From contig JAGVAB010000174.1 in the NCBI GenBank assembly GCA_020060485.1, positions 1 through 64,000 of the forward strand: DNA of 64,000 nt. Direction: 5' to 3'. Shown piece by piece: positions 34,066-43,196 of the stretch. How positions within the stretch are numbered: the first letter of the stretch is position 1; the number at the start of each line of letters is the position of its first letter. The notes below the pieces were generated by a model, which searched no databases, was not told where the DNA came from, and was given only the letters and a program-made list of their open reading frames with translations. The stretch is from Anaerolineales bacterium (lineage in GTDB: Bacteria > Chloroflexota > Anaerolineae > Anaerolineales > Anaerolineaceae). A program made the position numbers and the translations under genes.

Positions 34066-34085
34066 ATTGTGAAATTTGGAACAAT
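34066..34085 (-). promoter_or_regulatory. Degenerate Rex-like operator before the hox operon
   Basis: ATTGTGA-N6-GAACAAT matches the Rex consensus ATTGTGA-N6-TCACAAT at 12 of 14 arm positions. It lies 21 bases upstream of the CBS gene start, just downstream of a possible -10 (AGTATA on plus, TATACT on minus, 34095-34100). The arrangement parallels the perfect site at adhE. Confidence 0.5.
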
Positions 34086-34285
34086 TACAGCATCAGTATA
34101 GCCTTGTAAAAGGTATTTGCCATCCTGAGAAAAGATGTACTTTGCTCCACGAAATCGTTGATGTTTCATCATGAAAAGATCAATAAAAATGTTGAGAGAA
34201 AAAGGTAAAAATGGCAGCAGTACAAACAGCCAAAAACACCCCCGTATATCCCATGCTTCGCGGTAGTTTCCATTGACCTCTGAAA

Positions 34286-35443
34286 ATGCGGCGGGCAGTG
34301 CTTGTTAGCCGGTCCGGTTTCAGGCATTTGGTATACTTAAACCAATTGAAACGGGCGATCCTGGGAATCGCATCAAGCGCATTTCGAGAAAGGTGGAAGA
34401 ATTTGAACCAGTTGACTCAAGCTGATCTGGATTATTTGGTACGTGGACTGATGTCCAGAAAGCATATCTATGGAGCTGTGTTCCATGTCTCATCGCAAGC
34501 CCGCGGCCTAGAACTGATCAGCGCGGCAGGTGAGATGACCCCGGACAGGCCGTATTATATTGCCAGCATCAATAAATTCTTTGTGTCTGCAGTTGTTCTC
34601 AGGTTGTGCGCACAGCAGCAAATGGGATTGCAGGATAAACTGGCAGACTATCTGGATGCAGATTTAATCTCCGGGTTGCACGTTTACGAGGGCCGGGATT
34701 ATTCTGAGGAGATTTCCATTCAGCATTTGCTGTCTCAAACATCTGGATTGCCCTGCTATTTGATGGACAGGCAGGCTAACGGGGTGCGGGCAATGGATGA
34801 ACTGGAGGCAGGTTCGGATCAACCCTGGCCAGTCGAAAGAGTGATTTCGATTGTCAAACAAATGAAACCACATTTCCGTCCGGGTGATGCCGGCCGGGCC
34901 AAATATGTGGATACCAACCACCAGATTCTGGGGGTGGTGATCGAGAAAGTTACCGGGCAGCCGGTGGAAAAGGTCCTGGCAAGTTTATTCGCAGAACTCG
35001 GCATGCGGTCAACTTTTGTCTGTGAGCAAGTCGGGCATGACGAATTTGCCCCCTTGTATTTTAAATCTCGTCAGGTTCAGATTCCACAATTTCTCAATTC
35101 AACCCAGAATGACATCATTTCAACAGCCAAAGACCAGATGGTCTTCCTCAAGGCGTTCTTTGATGGATATTTTTATCCCAAAGACAGATTGTATGAACTT
35201 GAGAAGTGGAATAATATTTTCTTTCCTTTCCGCTACGGGATTGGTGTCCAGAAATTCTATACGCCGCGCATATTCTCACCTTTTCAGTCCATACCCGATA
35301 TGGTGGGTCATTGCGGTTCAACCGGCTCGGTGGCTTTTTATGTGCCAGACCGGGAAGTATACATCACAGGCACGATCAACCAGCAAGCCAGCCCAAATGT
35401 CTCTTTTCAGACCATGATGCGCATCATTCATAAACTCGGGTGA
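34286..35443 (+). CDS. Beta-lactamase-family serine hydrolase
   Basis: Up to 385 residues of the beta-lactamase/PBP-like (class C, esterase) family. The nucleophile motif S-x-x-K appears in YIASINKFF, the Tyr motif in KYVDTNHQILG, and a late HCGSTGSVAF stands for the HxG/KTG element. The start is uncertain: ATG 34286 lacks a good site, whereas TTG at 34403 follows AAAGGTGG and would remove a non-conserved 39-residue N-terminus. No signal peptide is evident. Peptidase or esterase activity is possible; the substrate is unknown. It is isolated between two minus-strand operons. Confidence 0.78.
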   Translation: MRRAVLVSRSGFRHLVYLNQLKRAILGIASSAFRERWKNLNQLTQADLDYLVRGLMSRKHIYGAVFHVSSQARGLELISAAGEMTPDRPYYIASINKFFVSAVVLRLCAQQQMGLQDKLADYLDADLISGLHVYEGRDYSEEISIQHLLSQTSGLPCYLMDRQANGVRAMDELEAGSDQPWPVERVISIVKQMKPHFRPGDAGRAKYVDTNHQILGVVIEKVTGQPVEKVLASLFAELGMRSTFVCEQVGHDEFAPLYFKSRQVQIPQFLNSTQNDIISTAKDQMVFLKAFFDGYFYPKDRLYELEKWNNIFFPFRYGIGVQKFYTPRIFSPFQSIPDMVGHCGSTGSVAFYVPDREVYITGTINQQASPNVSFQTMMRIIHKLG

Positions 35444-35451
35444 TGTAGCAG

Positions 35452-35509
35452 AACAAAAGAGGAAAACCCAACCTGCGCAAGGCAACATGCTGCCTTGCGC
35501 AGGTTGGGT
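35452..35509 (-). terminator. Strong terminator of the second NarL-type regulator
   Basis: A perfect 19-bp stem (35466-35484 with 35491-35509, six-base loop) is followed on the minus strand by TTTTCCTCTTTT. It lies just beyond the regulator gene end and also just after the convergent serine hydrolase. Confidence 0.88.
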
Positions 35510-35531
35510 CCAATTCAAGTGACGCGGGTCG

Positions 35532-36209
35532 TTATGCCAGATTGTCTCCCGGTCCACCAGAAAGCGGTACAAGACCTTCGCGCAGTGCCAGCAAGGCGGC
35601 CTGGGTGCGGCTGTTGACTTCCAGTTTGTTCAGAATCTTGTTGACATGCGAATGTACAGTCGCCTGACTGATGACCATCACTTGAGCGATCTCCTGATTG
35701 CTTAAACCCTGGGCCACGTATTTCAATACTTCCAATTCGCGATCAGTCAGTGATTCCAGTTTGGAGGTATTTGCACTTTGTGGGCGGCTCAAACGTGCCA
35801 CAAGGTGTTTGGCGGCGGCCGGGTGAAGGGAGGATTCTCCCTGGTGTACCTGACGGATGGCCTGTATGAGCACTTCCGGGTCTGAATCCTTGAGCAAATA
35901 GCCCGTTGCACCAGCGTTGATTGAAGCGATGACTTTGTCTTCGCTGCTGAAGCTGGTCAATACCAGGATGCGGGCAGAGGGGTCAATGCAGGTGATTTGC
36001 TGAATGGCTTCCACGCCGTCCACTTCCGGCATGACCAGATCCATCAATGTCACGTCCGGTTTGAGGGCGACCACTTTTTGAATGGCTTCTTTGCCACCGG
36101 AACATTCAGCAATGATCTCCAATCCAGGTTCGGTTTCCAGCATGGCGACAATCCCCTTGCGTACCACAGGGTGATCATCAACAACAATGATGCGGATCGT
36201 ATCAGTCAT
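35532..36209 (-). CDS. NarL/LuxR-family response regulator
   Basis: 225 residues: receiver (VVDDHPVVRKG, Asp in VTLMDLVMPEVDG, LLKDSD) and LuxR HTH (LTDRELEVLKYVAQGLSNQEIAQVM then ISQATVHSHVNKILNKL). Its start overlaps the stop of the sensor kinase upstream by four bases, a clear cognate pair. A strong terminator follows. The target genes are not known; adhE lies next upstream but has its own promoter. Confidence 0.93.
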   Translation of the reverse strand: MTDTIRIIVVDDHPVVRKGIVAMLETEPGLEIIAECSGGKEAIQKVVALKPDVTLMDLVMPEVDGVEAIQQITCIDPSARILVLTSFSSEDKVIASINAGATGYLLKDSDPEVLIQAIRQVHQGESSLHPAAAKHLVARLSRPQSANTSKLESLTDRELEVLKYVAQGLSNQEIAQVMVISQATVHSHVNKILNKLEVNSRTQAALLALREGLVPLSGGPGDNLA

Positions 36210-38224
36210 AGTTCTACCTTTACAGAGATATTGCTGCCTTCTCCTGAGGCAGATTGAATGGTGAAGCTGGCCTGTATAGAATCGGCGCGCTCCCGCATGG
36301 TTTTCAGTCCCAGACCGCCAGACTGGCTGGCTGCCTGCACATCAAAACCGATGCCATCATCCTGCACATGCAGCAGCAGGGTTTGTCCACTTTGAATGAG
36401 GTGGATGGTCACGTGTTTGGCCTGGGCATGTTTGATGATGTTGTTGAGGGCTTCCTGCACGATGCGATACAGCGCCTCTTCGATATGCGCCGGCAGGCTG
36501 CTGGTGATTCGTGCTTTCAGACCAATCTCCAGACCGGTACGCTCTTCGACGGATTTCAATCGCTCCTGAATGGCATTGACCAGTCCTTTTTGTTTCAAGA
36601 TCGGCGGGCGCAATTCGAAAACCAGCAGGCGCATTTCTGCCAGGGCGTCTTTGGCGGTGTTGGCCAGGGTTTCCAAATTCTGGCGCGCGCCATCGGGGTC
36701 ATTCGCCAGTAATTTGCGGTTGGCGGCGCTTGCATACAGGTTGATGGCATATAAAGCCTGGTTGACCGAATCGTGCAGTTCACGCGCCAGCCGTTGGCGC
36801 TCTTCCAGGATGGCCACTTGCTCGGCAGATTGGTACAGGCGGGCGTGTTCAATTGCCATGGCAGCCTGATCTGCGAACAATTTCATCACCCTCACGTCTT
36901 CAGGTGTGAAGCCGAATTTTTTATGCACCACATCCAGCACACCGATCACCTCGCCCTGTACTTTGAGCGGCACGGCTAACATGGAAAGCGGAGCTTCGCC
37001 AGTTTCCTTGTGCTCTGTGTTTTGAGGATTATTGATCAACAGGGCGTCACCGCGGCGAACCACCAGGCCCAAAAGCGAGTCATTGGTGGCGACCAGGCTG
37101 GAACTATGTACAGATGCGCCGCTTTGAAAGGCAATGCGCAGCCATTTGTCATTTTCCAGCAGAGAGACCGAACTGCCCATGGCATTTGTCAGGCGTTGCG
37201 CCTCGGAACAGACGATCTCCAGTACTTCCGGGAGTTCCAGCTTTTGCAGCAAGGCCAGGGTGATCTGGCGCAGACCGCTGCTTTCGACCAGCCGTTTGCG
37301 GGTTTCGTCATAGAGCAGTTTGTTTTCCTGGGCCAGCCCCAGGGCGCGGGCGATCATGCTGCCCAGTTCGATCTGTTCCTCGCTAAAGGGGGCAGCTTCC
37401 GGGGGATTGCAGGCCAGGATGATGCCATAAATATGTTCCGGGTCGGTGCTGATGGGCAGGGCCAGCATACGCTCGAATTTCAGTTGGCTGGCAACGGAGG
37501 GGGTGATGGCCATGTCCTGGTTTGCCTGGGCAGATACCAGGGGTTTGCCGTCTGCCAGCAGGCGATGCAGCAACAGGTCAGTGGATGGATCAAGTGCTAA
37601 AGCATGAAAGTCTCGTTTTTGGTTGGCAGAGATGCTGCCGACACTGAACAAAGGCAGAAAGCTTTGCTGGTTTTCAATAGCCATGTAAACATAACCAGTT
37701 GAGGCTCCTGTCATTCTGATCAGAGACGCAGCCATGTCTTCCAGAATTCTATGGATATCCGGGGGAGGATTGAGCGGGCGGGAATCCCAGGATCGTTTGA
37801 TTGTATCCGGCGGCATGGCTGCCCTGGCTTGCGGCGGGTTGCGCTGCAAATCCAGGAAGCTGATGGTGATTTCGTTGATGAGCGTATCCATCATGTTCAG
37901 ACGAATGGAAAGCATCGGCAGGTCATTTTCAAAACCTTCGACCACAAAAGGCATCAGAGCGGTACGCAGGTTCATCAGACCGCGGGTAGCTGTGTGCATT
38001 TCGAGGTTTTCGGCCTGGGTATTTAACACCATTTCTTGCAGAATCCGTTTTAAGGGCCGGTCATTGCCGGCAGTGAGCACTTCGAAGAAGGCTTCAAGAA
38101 AGCTGCTTGCCCAGGCGGGTTGCTGCATTAAAGTCAAACAAGGCCGGGAACTCTGGTTGAGAACCAGCCAGTCCTGAATGATGCGGGTCTGGTTGTGGCG
38201 CAATTGCTCGATCATTTTGTCCAT
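36206..38224 (-). CDS. GAF-containing sensor histidine kinase (NarX/DegS type)
   Basis: 672 residues, apparently soluble. An N-terminal helical region (about 1-125) precedes two GAF-like domains (about 155-300 and 315-460), HisKA_3 with phospho-acceptor His484 (RLARELHDSVNQALY) and HATPase (DGIGFDV, GLGLKTMRERADSI). It is translationally coupled to the NarL-type regulator. The N-terminal domain resembles RsbR-like or heme-type sensor helices only loosely; the signal is unknown. Confidence 0.92.
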   Translation of the reverse strand: MDKMIEQLRHNQTRIIQDWLVLNQSSRPCLTLMQQPAWASSFLEAFFEVLTAGNDRPLKRILQEMVLNTQAENLEMHTATRGLMNLRTALMPFVVEGFENDLPMLSIRLNMMDTLINEITISFLDLQRNPPQARAAMPPDTIKRSWDSRPLNPPPDIHRILEDMAASLIRMTGASTGYVYMAIENQQSFLPLFSVGSISANQKRDFHALALDPSTDLLLHRLLADGKPLVSAQANQDMAITPSVASQLKFERMLALPISTDPEHIYGIILACNPPEAAPFSEEQIELGSMIARALGLAQENKLLYDETRKRLVESSGLRQITLALLQKLELPEVLEIVCSEAQRLTNAMGSSVSLLENDKWLRIAFQSGASVHSSSLVATNDSLLGLVVRRGDALLINNPQNTEHKETGEAPLSMLAVPLKVQGEVIGVLDVVHKKFGFTPEDVRVMKLFADQAAMAIEHARLYQSAEQVAILEERQRLARELHDSVNQALYAINLYASAANRKLLANDPDGARQNLETLANTAKDALAEMRLLVFELRPPILKQKGLVNAIQERLKSVEERTGLEIGLKARITSSLPAHIEEALYRIVQEALNNIIKHAQAKHVTIHLIQSGQTLLLHVQDDGIGFDVQAASQSGGLGLKTMRERADSIQASFTIQSASGEGSNISVKVEL

Positions 38225-38342
38225 CTTGGGTTGTGTGCTTTCCTCATATTATAGCCGGACTTGACTGCCCGAATGTTGCAGAATGCTGCTGGGACTGCTT
38301 GCATCTTTTTCCAGCGTTGGCATATTCACTGAGTGACAAGCG

Positions 38343-38384
38343 CAATAAATGCCTCCCCCAAAAACAGTATATTTTTGAGGGAGG
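38343..38384 (-). terminator. Probable terminator of adhE
   Basis: CCTCCCCCAAAAA and TTTTTGAGGGAGG form a 13-base stem with one mismatch just beyond the adhE stop; the minus strand continues into CATTTATTG, a weak T-tract. Confidence 0.65.
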
Positions 38385-38405
38385 TTTGCCAGAAATTGCC
38401 TATAA

Positions 38406-41045
38406 CTATTTTCCGTAATAAGCCCGGGTGTATAGTTCCTTGATCTCACTGATCAACGGGTAGCGCGGGTTTGCGCCCGTGCACTGGTCGTCGAATGCCT
38501 GTTCAGAAAGATCATCCAGTTTGGCCAAAAATTCAGTTTCTTCTACGCCCCAATCCTTGATGCTGGCCGGGATGTTGAGGTTGGCTTTCAATTCTTCTGT
38601 AGCCTGGATCAGATTGTTAATCTTTTCTTCTTCATCTTTGCCGCCCAGACCCAGGTAATCGGCTGCACGGGCATAGCGGGCTCTGGTTGAAGGGTATTCG
38701 TATTGCGGGAAAGCAGCCTGTTTGGTGGGTACATCGGTGGCGTTGAAGCGGATGACTTCATTGATCAGCATGGCATTGGCAATGCCGTGCGGGATGTGGA
38801 AGGCTGCACCCAGTTTGTGTGCCATGGAGTGACATATGCCCAGAAAAGCGTTGGCGAAGGCCATGCCGGCCATGGTGGCTGCATTGTGCACTTTCTCGCG
38901 AGCCTTGATGTCATCGGCGCCTTTTTCGTAGGCCAGGGGCAAGTACTTGTAAAGTAAACGCAGGCTTTCCAGAGCCATACCATTCGTATAGTCAGTAGCC
39001 AACGCGGAAGCCAACGCTTCCAGGCAGTGAGTGATGGCGTCAATGCCAGAGGCTGCGGTCAGCGATTTTGGCTGGTGAATGACCAGTTCGGCATCTACAA
39101 TGGCCATGTTGGGGGTCAGTGCGTAATCGGCGATCGGGTATTTGAAGCCTGTGCGATCGTCTGTTACCACCGAGAAGGGGGTTACTTCGGAGCCGGTGCC
39201 GGATGTTGTCGGGATGGCGACCAGTTCAGCTTTCTTGCCCATGTTGGGGAATTCATAGATGCGTTTGCGGATGTCCAGAAAGCGCAAAGCAAGACCTTCG
39301 AATTTAACTTCCGGGTTTTCATAGAGCAGCCACATGATCTTGGCGGCATCCATTGGCGAACCGCCACCCAGGGCAATGATCACGTCTGGTTTGAAAGCAT
39401 TCATGATCTCCAGGCCCTTGTTGATCGTGGACAGGGTGGGATCCGGCTTTACCTGATGGAAGCATTCACACTCCACGCCCAGCGGCTCAAGCACATTGGT
39501 CACTTTTTCCACATAGCCCATGTTGAACAAAACCGAGTCGGTCACGATGAAGGCGCGTTTCTTGCTTTTCAGTTCTTGCAGGGCTACCGGCAGACAGCCA
39601 TATTTGTGGTAAATCTTGGGAGGAACCTTGAACCAGAGCATGTTTTCCCGTCTTTCTGCGATGGTTTTGATGTTGATCAGGTGTTTGACGCCTACATTCT
39701 CGCTGATCGAGTTGCCGCCCCAGCTTCCACAGCCCAGGGTCAGCGAAGGCTCAAGCATAAAATTGTAAATGTCGCCAATGGCGCCCTGCGACGCGGGCAT
39801 GTTGACCAGCACCCGGCCGGTTTTTACAATATCACCAAAGGCCTGGATGCGCCCGTTGTTGAGCTTGTTGGTAAAGAGCAGGGAAGTGTGGCCAAAGCCG
39901 CCAAATTCTATCAGGCGGCGCGCCATATCGGTGCCGTCTTCGAAACTGCGGCATTTGATCAACCCCAGCAGAGGGGACAGTTTTTCATAAGCAAAAGGTT
40001 CAGTAGCATCAATGGCAGTAAATTCACCAATCAACACTTTGGTGCGCGGATCAACTTCAATGCCAGCCATGGCCGCGATATCGGCAGCAGATTGCCCAAC
40101 GATTTTGGGATTGATCGTGCCGCGTTTCTCATCCAGAATGATGCGATCAATTTTTGCTTTTTCATCCGGGCTAAGAAAGTAAGCGCCGCGGGCAATGAAT
40201 TCCTGTTTGACTTGTTCGTAAACATCTTTGTGTACGATGACAGCCTGTTCTGAAGCACAGATCACGCCATTGTCGAAGGTTTTGCTGATGAGGATCGAGT
40301 TGACGGCCAGCTTGATCTTGGCAGTCTCGTCGATGAGGGCGGGTGTGTTACCAGCGCCCACGCCGATCGCCGGTTTGCCGGAGGAGTAGGCTGCCTTGAC
40401 CATGCCCGGACCGCCGGTGGCCAGGATGAGGCTGATGTCTTTGTGGGTCATCAATTGGTCTGTCATTTCGATGGAGGGCTCGGCGATCCAGGCAATGATG
40501 TCGCGCGGGGCGCCTGCCTTGACTGCTGCTTCCAGAATGATACGGGCAGCAGCTGCGGTGCATTCCCTGGCGCGCGGGTGGGGGGCAAAGATGATCGCAT
40601 TACGGGTCTTCAGAGTGATCAAAGCCTTGAAGATGGCAGTGGATGTCGGGTTTGTGGTGGGAATGACGCCGGCTACAACACCTACCGGCTCGGCAATTTT
40701 GGTAATGCCAAACGAAGCGTCTTCTTCGATGACGCCGCAGGTTTTGGTGTCACGATACTTGTTGAAGATATACTCTGAAGCGAAGTGGTTCTTGATGACC
40801 TTGTCTTCGACGATCCCCATGCCGGTTTCTGCCACTGCCAGTTTGGCCAGACTGATGCGGGCTTCATTGGCTGCGATGGCCGCGTGATAAAAGATTTCAT
40901 CCACTTTCTCCTGGGGAAAGGTGGAAAATTGAAGCTGGGCGGCTTTGACCCGGGCGATCAATGCTTCCAATTCCTCCGGGTTGCGGGCACCCTCATACAG
41001 GGAACTGCCGTTGCTGTTCTTGCCATTCGAGCGTTTTGTGGTCAT
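38406..41045 (-). CDS. adhE: Bifunctional acetaldehyde-CoA/alcohol dehydrogenase
   Basis: 879 residues with an N-terminal CoA-acylating aldehyde dehydrogenase domain (catalytic Cys in DNGVICASEQAVIV; GAGNTPALID) and a C-terminal iron-dependent alcohol dehydrogenase (ALGGGSPMDAAKIMW, TTSGTGSEVTPF, metal-binding HCLEALAS and CHSMAHKLG). It turns acetyl-CoA to ethanol with oxidation of two NADH and forms spirosomes in other bacteria. The start is at a clear ATG; a sigma70-like promoter and a perfect Rex operator lie upstream, so expression should rise when NADH is high. Confidence 0.97.
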   Translation of the reverse strand: MTTKRSNGKNSNGSSLYEGARNPEELEALIARVKAAQLQFSTFPQEKVDEIFYHAAIAANEARISLAKLAVAETGMGIVEDKVIKNHFASEYIFNKYRDTKTCGVIEEDASFGITKIAEPVGVVAGVIPTTNPTSTAIFKALITLKTRNAIIFAPHPRARECTAAAARIILEAAVKAGAPRDIIAWIAEPSIEMTDQLMTHKDISLILATGGPGMVKAAYSSGKPAIGVGAGNTPALIDETAKIKLAVNSILISKTFDNGVICASEQAVIVHKDVYEQVKQEFIARGAYFLSPDEKAKIDRIILDEKRGTINPKIVGQSAADIAAMAGIEVDPRTKVLIGEFTAIDATEPFAYEKLSPLLGLIKCRSFEDGTDMARRLIEFGGFGHTSLLFTNKLNNGRIQAFGDIVKTGRVLVNMPASQGAIGDIYNFMLEPSLTLGCGSWGGNSISENVGVKHLINIKTIAERRENMLWFKVPPKIYHKYGCLPVALQELKSKKRAFIVTDSVLFNMGYVEKVTNVLEPLGVECECFHQVKPDPTLSTINKGLEIMNAFKPDVIIALGGGSPMDAAKIMWLLYENPEVKFEGLALRFLDIRKRIYEFPNMGKKAELVAIPTTSGTGSEVTPFSVVTDDRTGFKYPIADYALTPNMAIVDAELVIHQPKSLTAASGIDAITHCLEALASALATDYTNGMALESLRLLYKYLPLAYEKGADDIKAREKVHNAATMAGMAFANAFLGICHSMAHKLGAAFHIPHGIANAMLINEVIRFNATDVPTKQAAFPQYEYPSTRARYARAADYLGLGGKDEEEKINNLIQATEELKANLNIPASIKDWGVEETEFLAKLDDLSEQAFDDQCTGANPRYPLISEIKELYTRAYYGK

Positions 41046-41122
41046 GGTATTGCTCCTTTATTTTTTTCTCTCTGCCAGAAACAATATTGGTTGGGGCAGG
41101 AGGATCTTTCTGCTGTGCTTAT

Positions 41123-41142
41123 ATTGTGATAATTTTCACAAT
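41123..41142 (-). promoter_or_regulatory. Rex operator (perfect palindrome) at adhE
   Basis: ATTGTGATAATTTTCACAAT is an exact match to the Rex consensus TTGTGA-N6-TCACAA with one further matching base on each side. It sits 4 bases downstream of the predicted -10 box and over the expected transcription start of adhE, an ideal place for NADH-responsive repression. No rex gene lies in the window. Confidence 0.9.
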
Positions 41143-41146
41143 CAGG

Positions 41147-41174
41147 ATTATCCTGCATATGCAAGTGGATGTCA
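41147..41174 (-). promoter_or_regulatory. Predicted adhE promoter
   Basis: On the minus strand TTGACA (41169-41174) and GATAAT (41147-41152) are separated by 16 bases, directly upstream of the Rex operator. Confidence 0.75.
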
Positions 41175-41282
41175 AGGAGATTGAGAAATAATTCACAAAT
41201 AAGGAAGATTGACTATGATACACCTGTGACAATGTTCTTAACCTTCTCAATAATTTTGTTGATTTTTTGTAGGCTTGAGGGT

Positions 41283-41431
41283 AGAACAAATTTGAGCGGG
41301 GGAACATTCACGACGCTGAACTGCATAAATTGCCTGTGGCAGTTGCGAAAAAGATGGGACTAACGTATGATCAACATTGTGTTGATGAGGAAATCGGCTT
41401 CATCGGAGAGCGAGGAATGAAAGCATGGCAT
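41283..41431 (+). pseudogene. Possible gene remnant
   Basis: A 45-50 codon open frame with protein-like composition (HDAELHKLPVAVAKKMGLTY then DQHCVDEEIGFIGERGMKAW) runs from a stop near 41284 to just past the start of the DUF3788 gene. It has no convincing start codon or ribosome site. It may be the tail of a decayed gene; I do not recognise it. The rest of 41046-41424 holds the adhE promoter and Rex site. Confidence 0.25.
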
Positions 41432-41844
41432 TGAGCATATTCGAGGATAAATCCAGACCGCCAACCGAGGATGACCTGGCAGAGACATTGGGGGAATGTA
41501 AACCACTCTGGGACGAGCTGTATGCTGCGAGTAACCAGGATTTCGGCCCGCTCAGGAGTGAGTGGAAATTTTACGGGAAGAATTCAGGCTGGACACTGTT
41601 GCTTAAAAACAATAAACGCACCATTCTCTATCTATACCCGCAGCATGGTGCTTTTATTACCCTGTTTGTGTTTGGCGAGAAGGCAGTCGATGCTGCCCGG
41701 CTGGCAGCATGGCCTGCCGGGATCATGACCTTGATTGATGATGCAAAGCCCTATATGGAAGGACGTTCTTTCCAGGTGAAAGTGGGGACATCAGATGATC
41801 TGGCAGTGATCCATAAACTGGCAGCGATCAAAATGGCGCATTAG
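41425..41844 (+). CDS. DUF3788-like protein
   Basis: 139 residues. The pattern LWDELYAASNQDFGPLRSEW with KNSGWTLLLKNNKRTILYLY and GAFITLFVFGEKAVDAA matches the DUF3788 family of small soluble proteins without a known function. A GAGGAATG stretch lies about eight bases before the ATG. It stands alone between adhE and a small membrane protein; no operon is evident. No catalytic residues can be named. Confidence 0.72.
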   Translation: MALSIFEDKSRPPTEDDLAETLGECKPLWDELYAASNQDFGPLRSEWKFYGKNSGWTLLLKNNKRTILYLYPQHGAFITLFVFGEKAVDAARLAAWPAGIMTLIDDAKPYMEGRSFQVKVGTSDDLAVIHKLAAIKMAH

Positions 41845-41967
41845 AAGGGCGCTGCTTACCGCCTGGAGCTTGGCCAGGCGACTACGAGACGTCAGAATTT
41901 TTGAGCAGATGATGATGTGGATTCAGGGATGGTTGTTTTTTCATCAAATAATCGACAGGAGGTTCAC

Positions 41968-42267
41968 ATGGGTTTCAGAAAATTTATGAGTTTTGAGCGC
42001 ATGGTTACGCCTTTGATCATCCGGGTTTTCTTCTGGATCGGGGTGGTGATTGCCATTTTGACAGGTCTGGCGGTCGTGGTGGGCGGCGTTATCGGCGGCC
42101 TGAGGGAAGAGAATTTTCTTCTCGTGGTTGGCGGTCTGGTTGGTGGACCGCTGGCCATCCTGCTGGGTGTTTTGATGGTGCGCATTTATGCCGAGCTGTT
42201 GATCCTGGCTTTCCGGATCAATGAGACCCTGACAGACATCAAGGTCCTTCTGGAAAAAAAGCAGTAA
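41968..42267 (+). CDS. Small DUF4282-like membrane protein
   Basis: 99 residues from the ATG at 41968, which has ACAGGAGG upstream; an earlier in-frame ATG lacks a site. Two long hydrophobic segments (about residues 15-42 and 48-75) flank a short REENF turn, then RIYAELLILAFRINETLTDI, the conserved end of the DUF4282 family. It probably sits in the cytoplasmic membrane with both ends inside. Function unknown. Confidence 0.7.
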   Translation: MGFRKFMSFERMVTPLIIRVFFWIGVVIAILTGLAVVVGGVIGGLREENFLLVVGGLVGGPLAILLGVLMVRIYAELLILAFRINETLTDIKVLLEKKQ

Positions 42268-42432
42268 TCGCCTGTCTTTTCCGGGGCTGTTGAGAACCCA
42301 TCTTCTCAACTTTTGGCTGTACGCATGCAATCATGTTATCTCATGCCACAGCTCTTTTGGGCGCGGTTGGTGCCGCTCGATGGGCTGTTTGTGTCATGCA
42401 TCCCCATGTCATGGAAAAACCACAGGTGCCTC

Positions 42433-42493
42433 TTGAAAATGGGAAAAACCCGTGCTATTATAATCAGAATACGAATTCTAATTCTAATCTGAT
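42433..42493 (+). promoter_or_regulatory. Predicted promoter and operator of the TetR gene
   Basis: TTGAAA (42433-42438) and TATTAT (42456-42461) are spaced by 17 bases. From 42463 to 42493 an imperfect palindrome starts ATCAGA and ends TCTGAT, with repeated ATTCTA words between; it overlaps the start codon and could be an autoregulatory operator. Confidence 0.45.
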
Positions 42494-43142
42494 GGAGTTA
42501 ACAGCAGATATGGAAAGCGGCATTCAGGAACCTCTGCAGGATCGCAGTATGCAAACCATGAATCAAATTCTGGATGCAGCCAGTGAATTGCTCGAGGAAC
42601 GATTGTTTGAAGAAATTTCCATTGCCGAGATCGTGGCCCGGGCGGGCTGCTCGGTGGGGGCTTTTTACGGGCGTTTTAAGGATAAAAGTGCGCTGTTGTT
42701 TGCCCTGGACGAATACCATTTTCAGGATTTCATTGTCGCAGCCAATGCGTTGATCGCTGAAATCCAGTCTGAGGATCGGGGATTGCAGGAGGTGATCCGC
42801 TCAGTGGTGCAATTCCTGGTGGATGCCTATGGGCGGCGGCCGGGTCTTTTGCGGGCGCTGGTGCTGTATGCCAAACAGCATCACGACGAAGGCTTCCGCT
42901 TGCGCGAACGGCGCGCCTGGGCGCTGTATCCGCAGCTCCATCAGATCATCCTGAACCACGCGGCTGAAATGGATTGCCCAGACCCTAATTTTGCTGTGCG
43001 ATTTGGTTTTATGCAGGTCTTTTTCACGGCCAGTGAGATCCTCTTGTGGGGCACACGCAATGAGGATTTTCCCGTCTCTGCCGATCAACTGGTCACAGAA
43101 TTAACCCGCACTTACCTGGCTTATCTGGGCGTCAATCCGTAA
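42492..43142 (+). CDS. TetR-family transcriptional regulator
   Basis: 216 residues from the ATG at 42492; the open frame extends upstream, but the extra 53 residues are not TetR-like and cross the predicted promoter. The N-terminal HTH is clear: QILDAASELLEERLFEEIS then IAEIVARAGCSVGAFYGRFK. The C-terminal ligand domain is unassigned. The start lacks a strong ribosome site. It lies 54 bases upstream of an MFS gene and probably controls it and itself. Confidence 0.85.
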   Translation: MELTADMESGIQEPLQDRSMQTMNQILDAASELLEERLFEEISIAEIVARAGCSVGAFYGRFKDKSALLFALDEYHFQDFIVAANALIAEIQSEDRGLQEVIRSVVQFLVDAYGRRPGLLRALVLYAKQHHDEGFRLRERRAWALYPQLHQIILNHAAEMDCPDPNFAVRFGFMQVFFTASEILLWGTRNEDFPVSADQLVTELTRTYLAYLGVNP

Positions 43143-43196
43143 AGGATACTTTGCGGGTTTTAATCATACTTTTTAACTGAAACATTGGAGGAGAAC

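Noticed and set aside
39027..40253. Long plus-strand open frame opposite adhE
   Set aside because: It is antisense to a fully conserved AdhE coding region and its translation resembles no protein; a GC-bias shadow.
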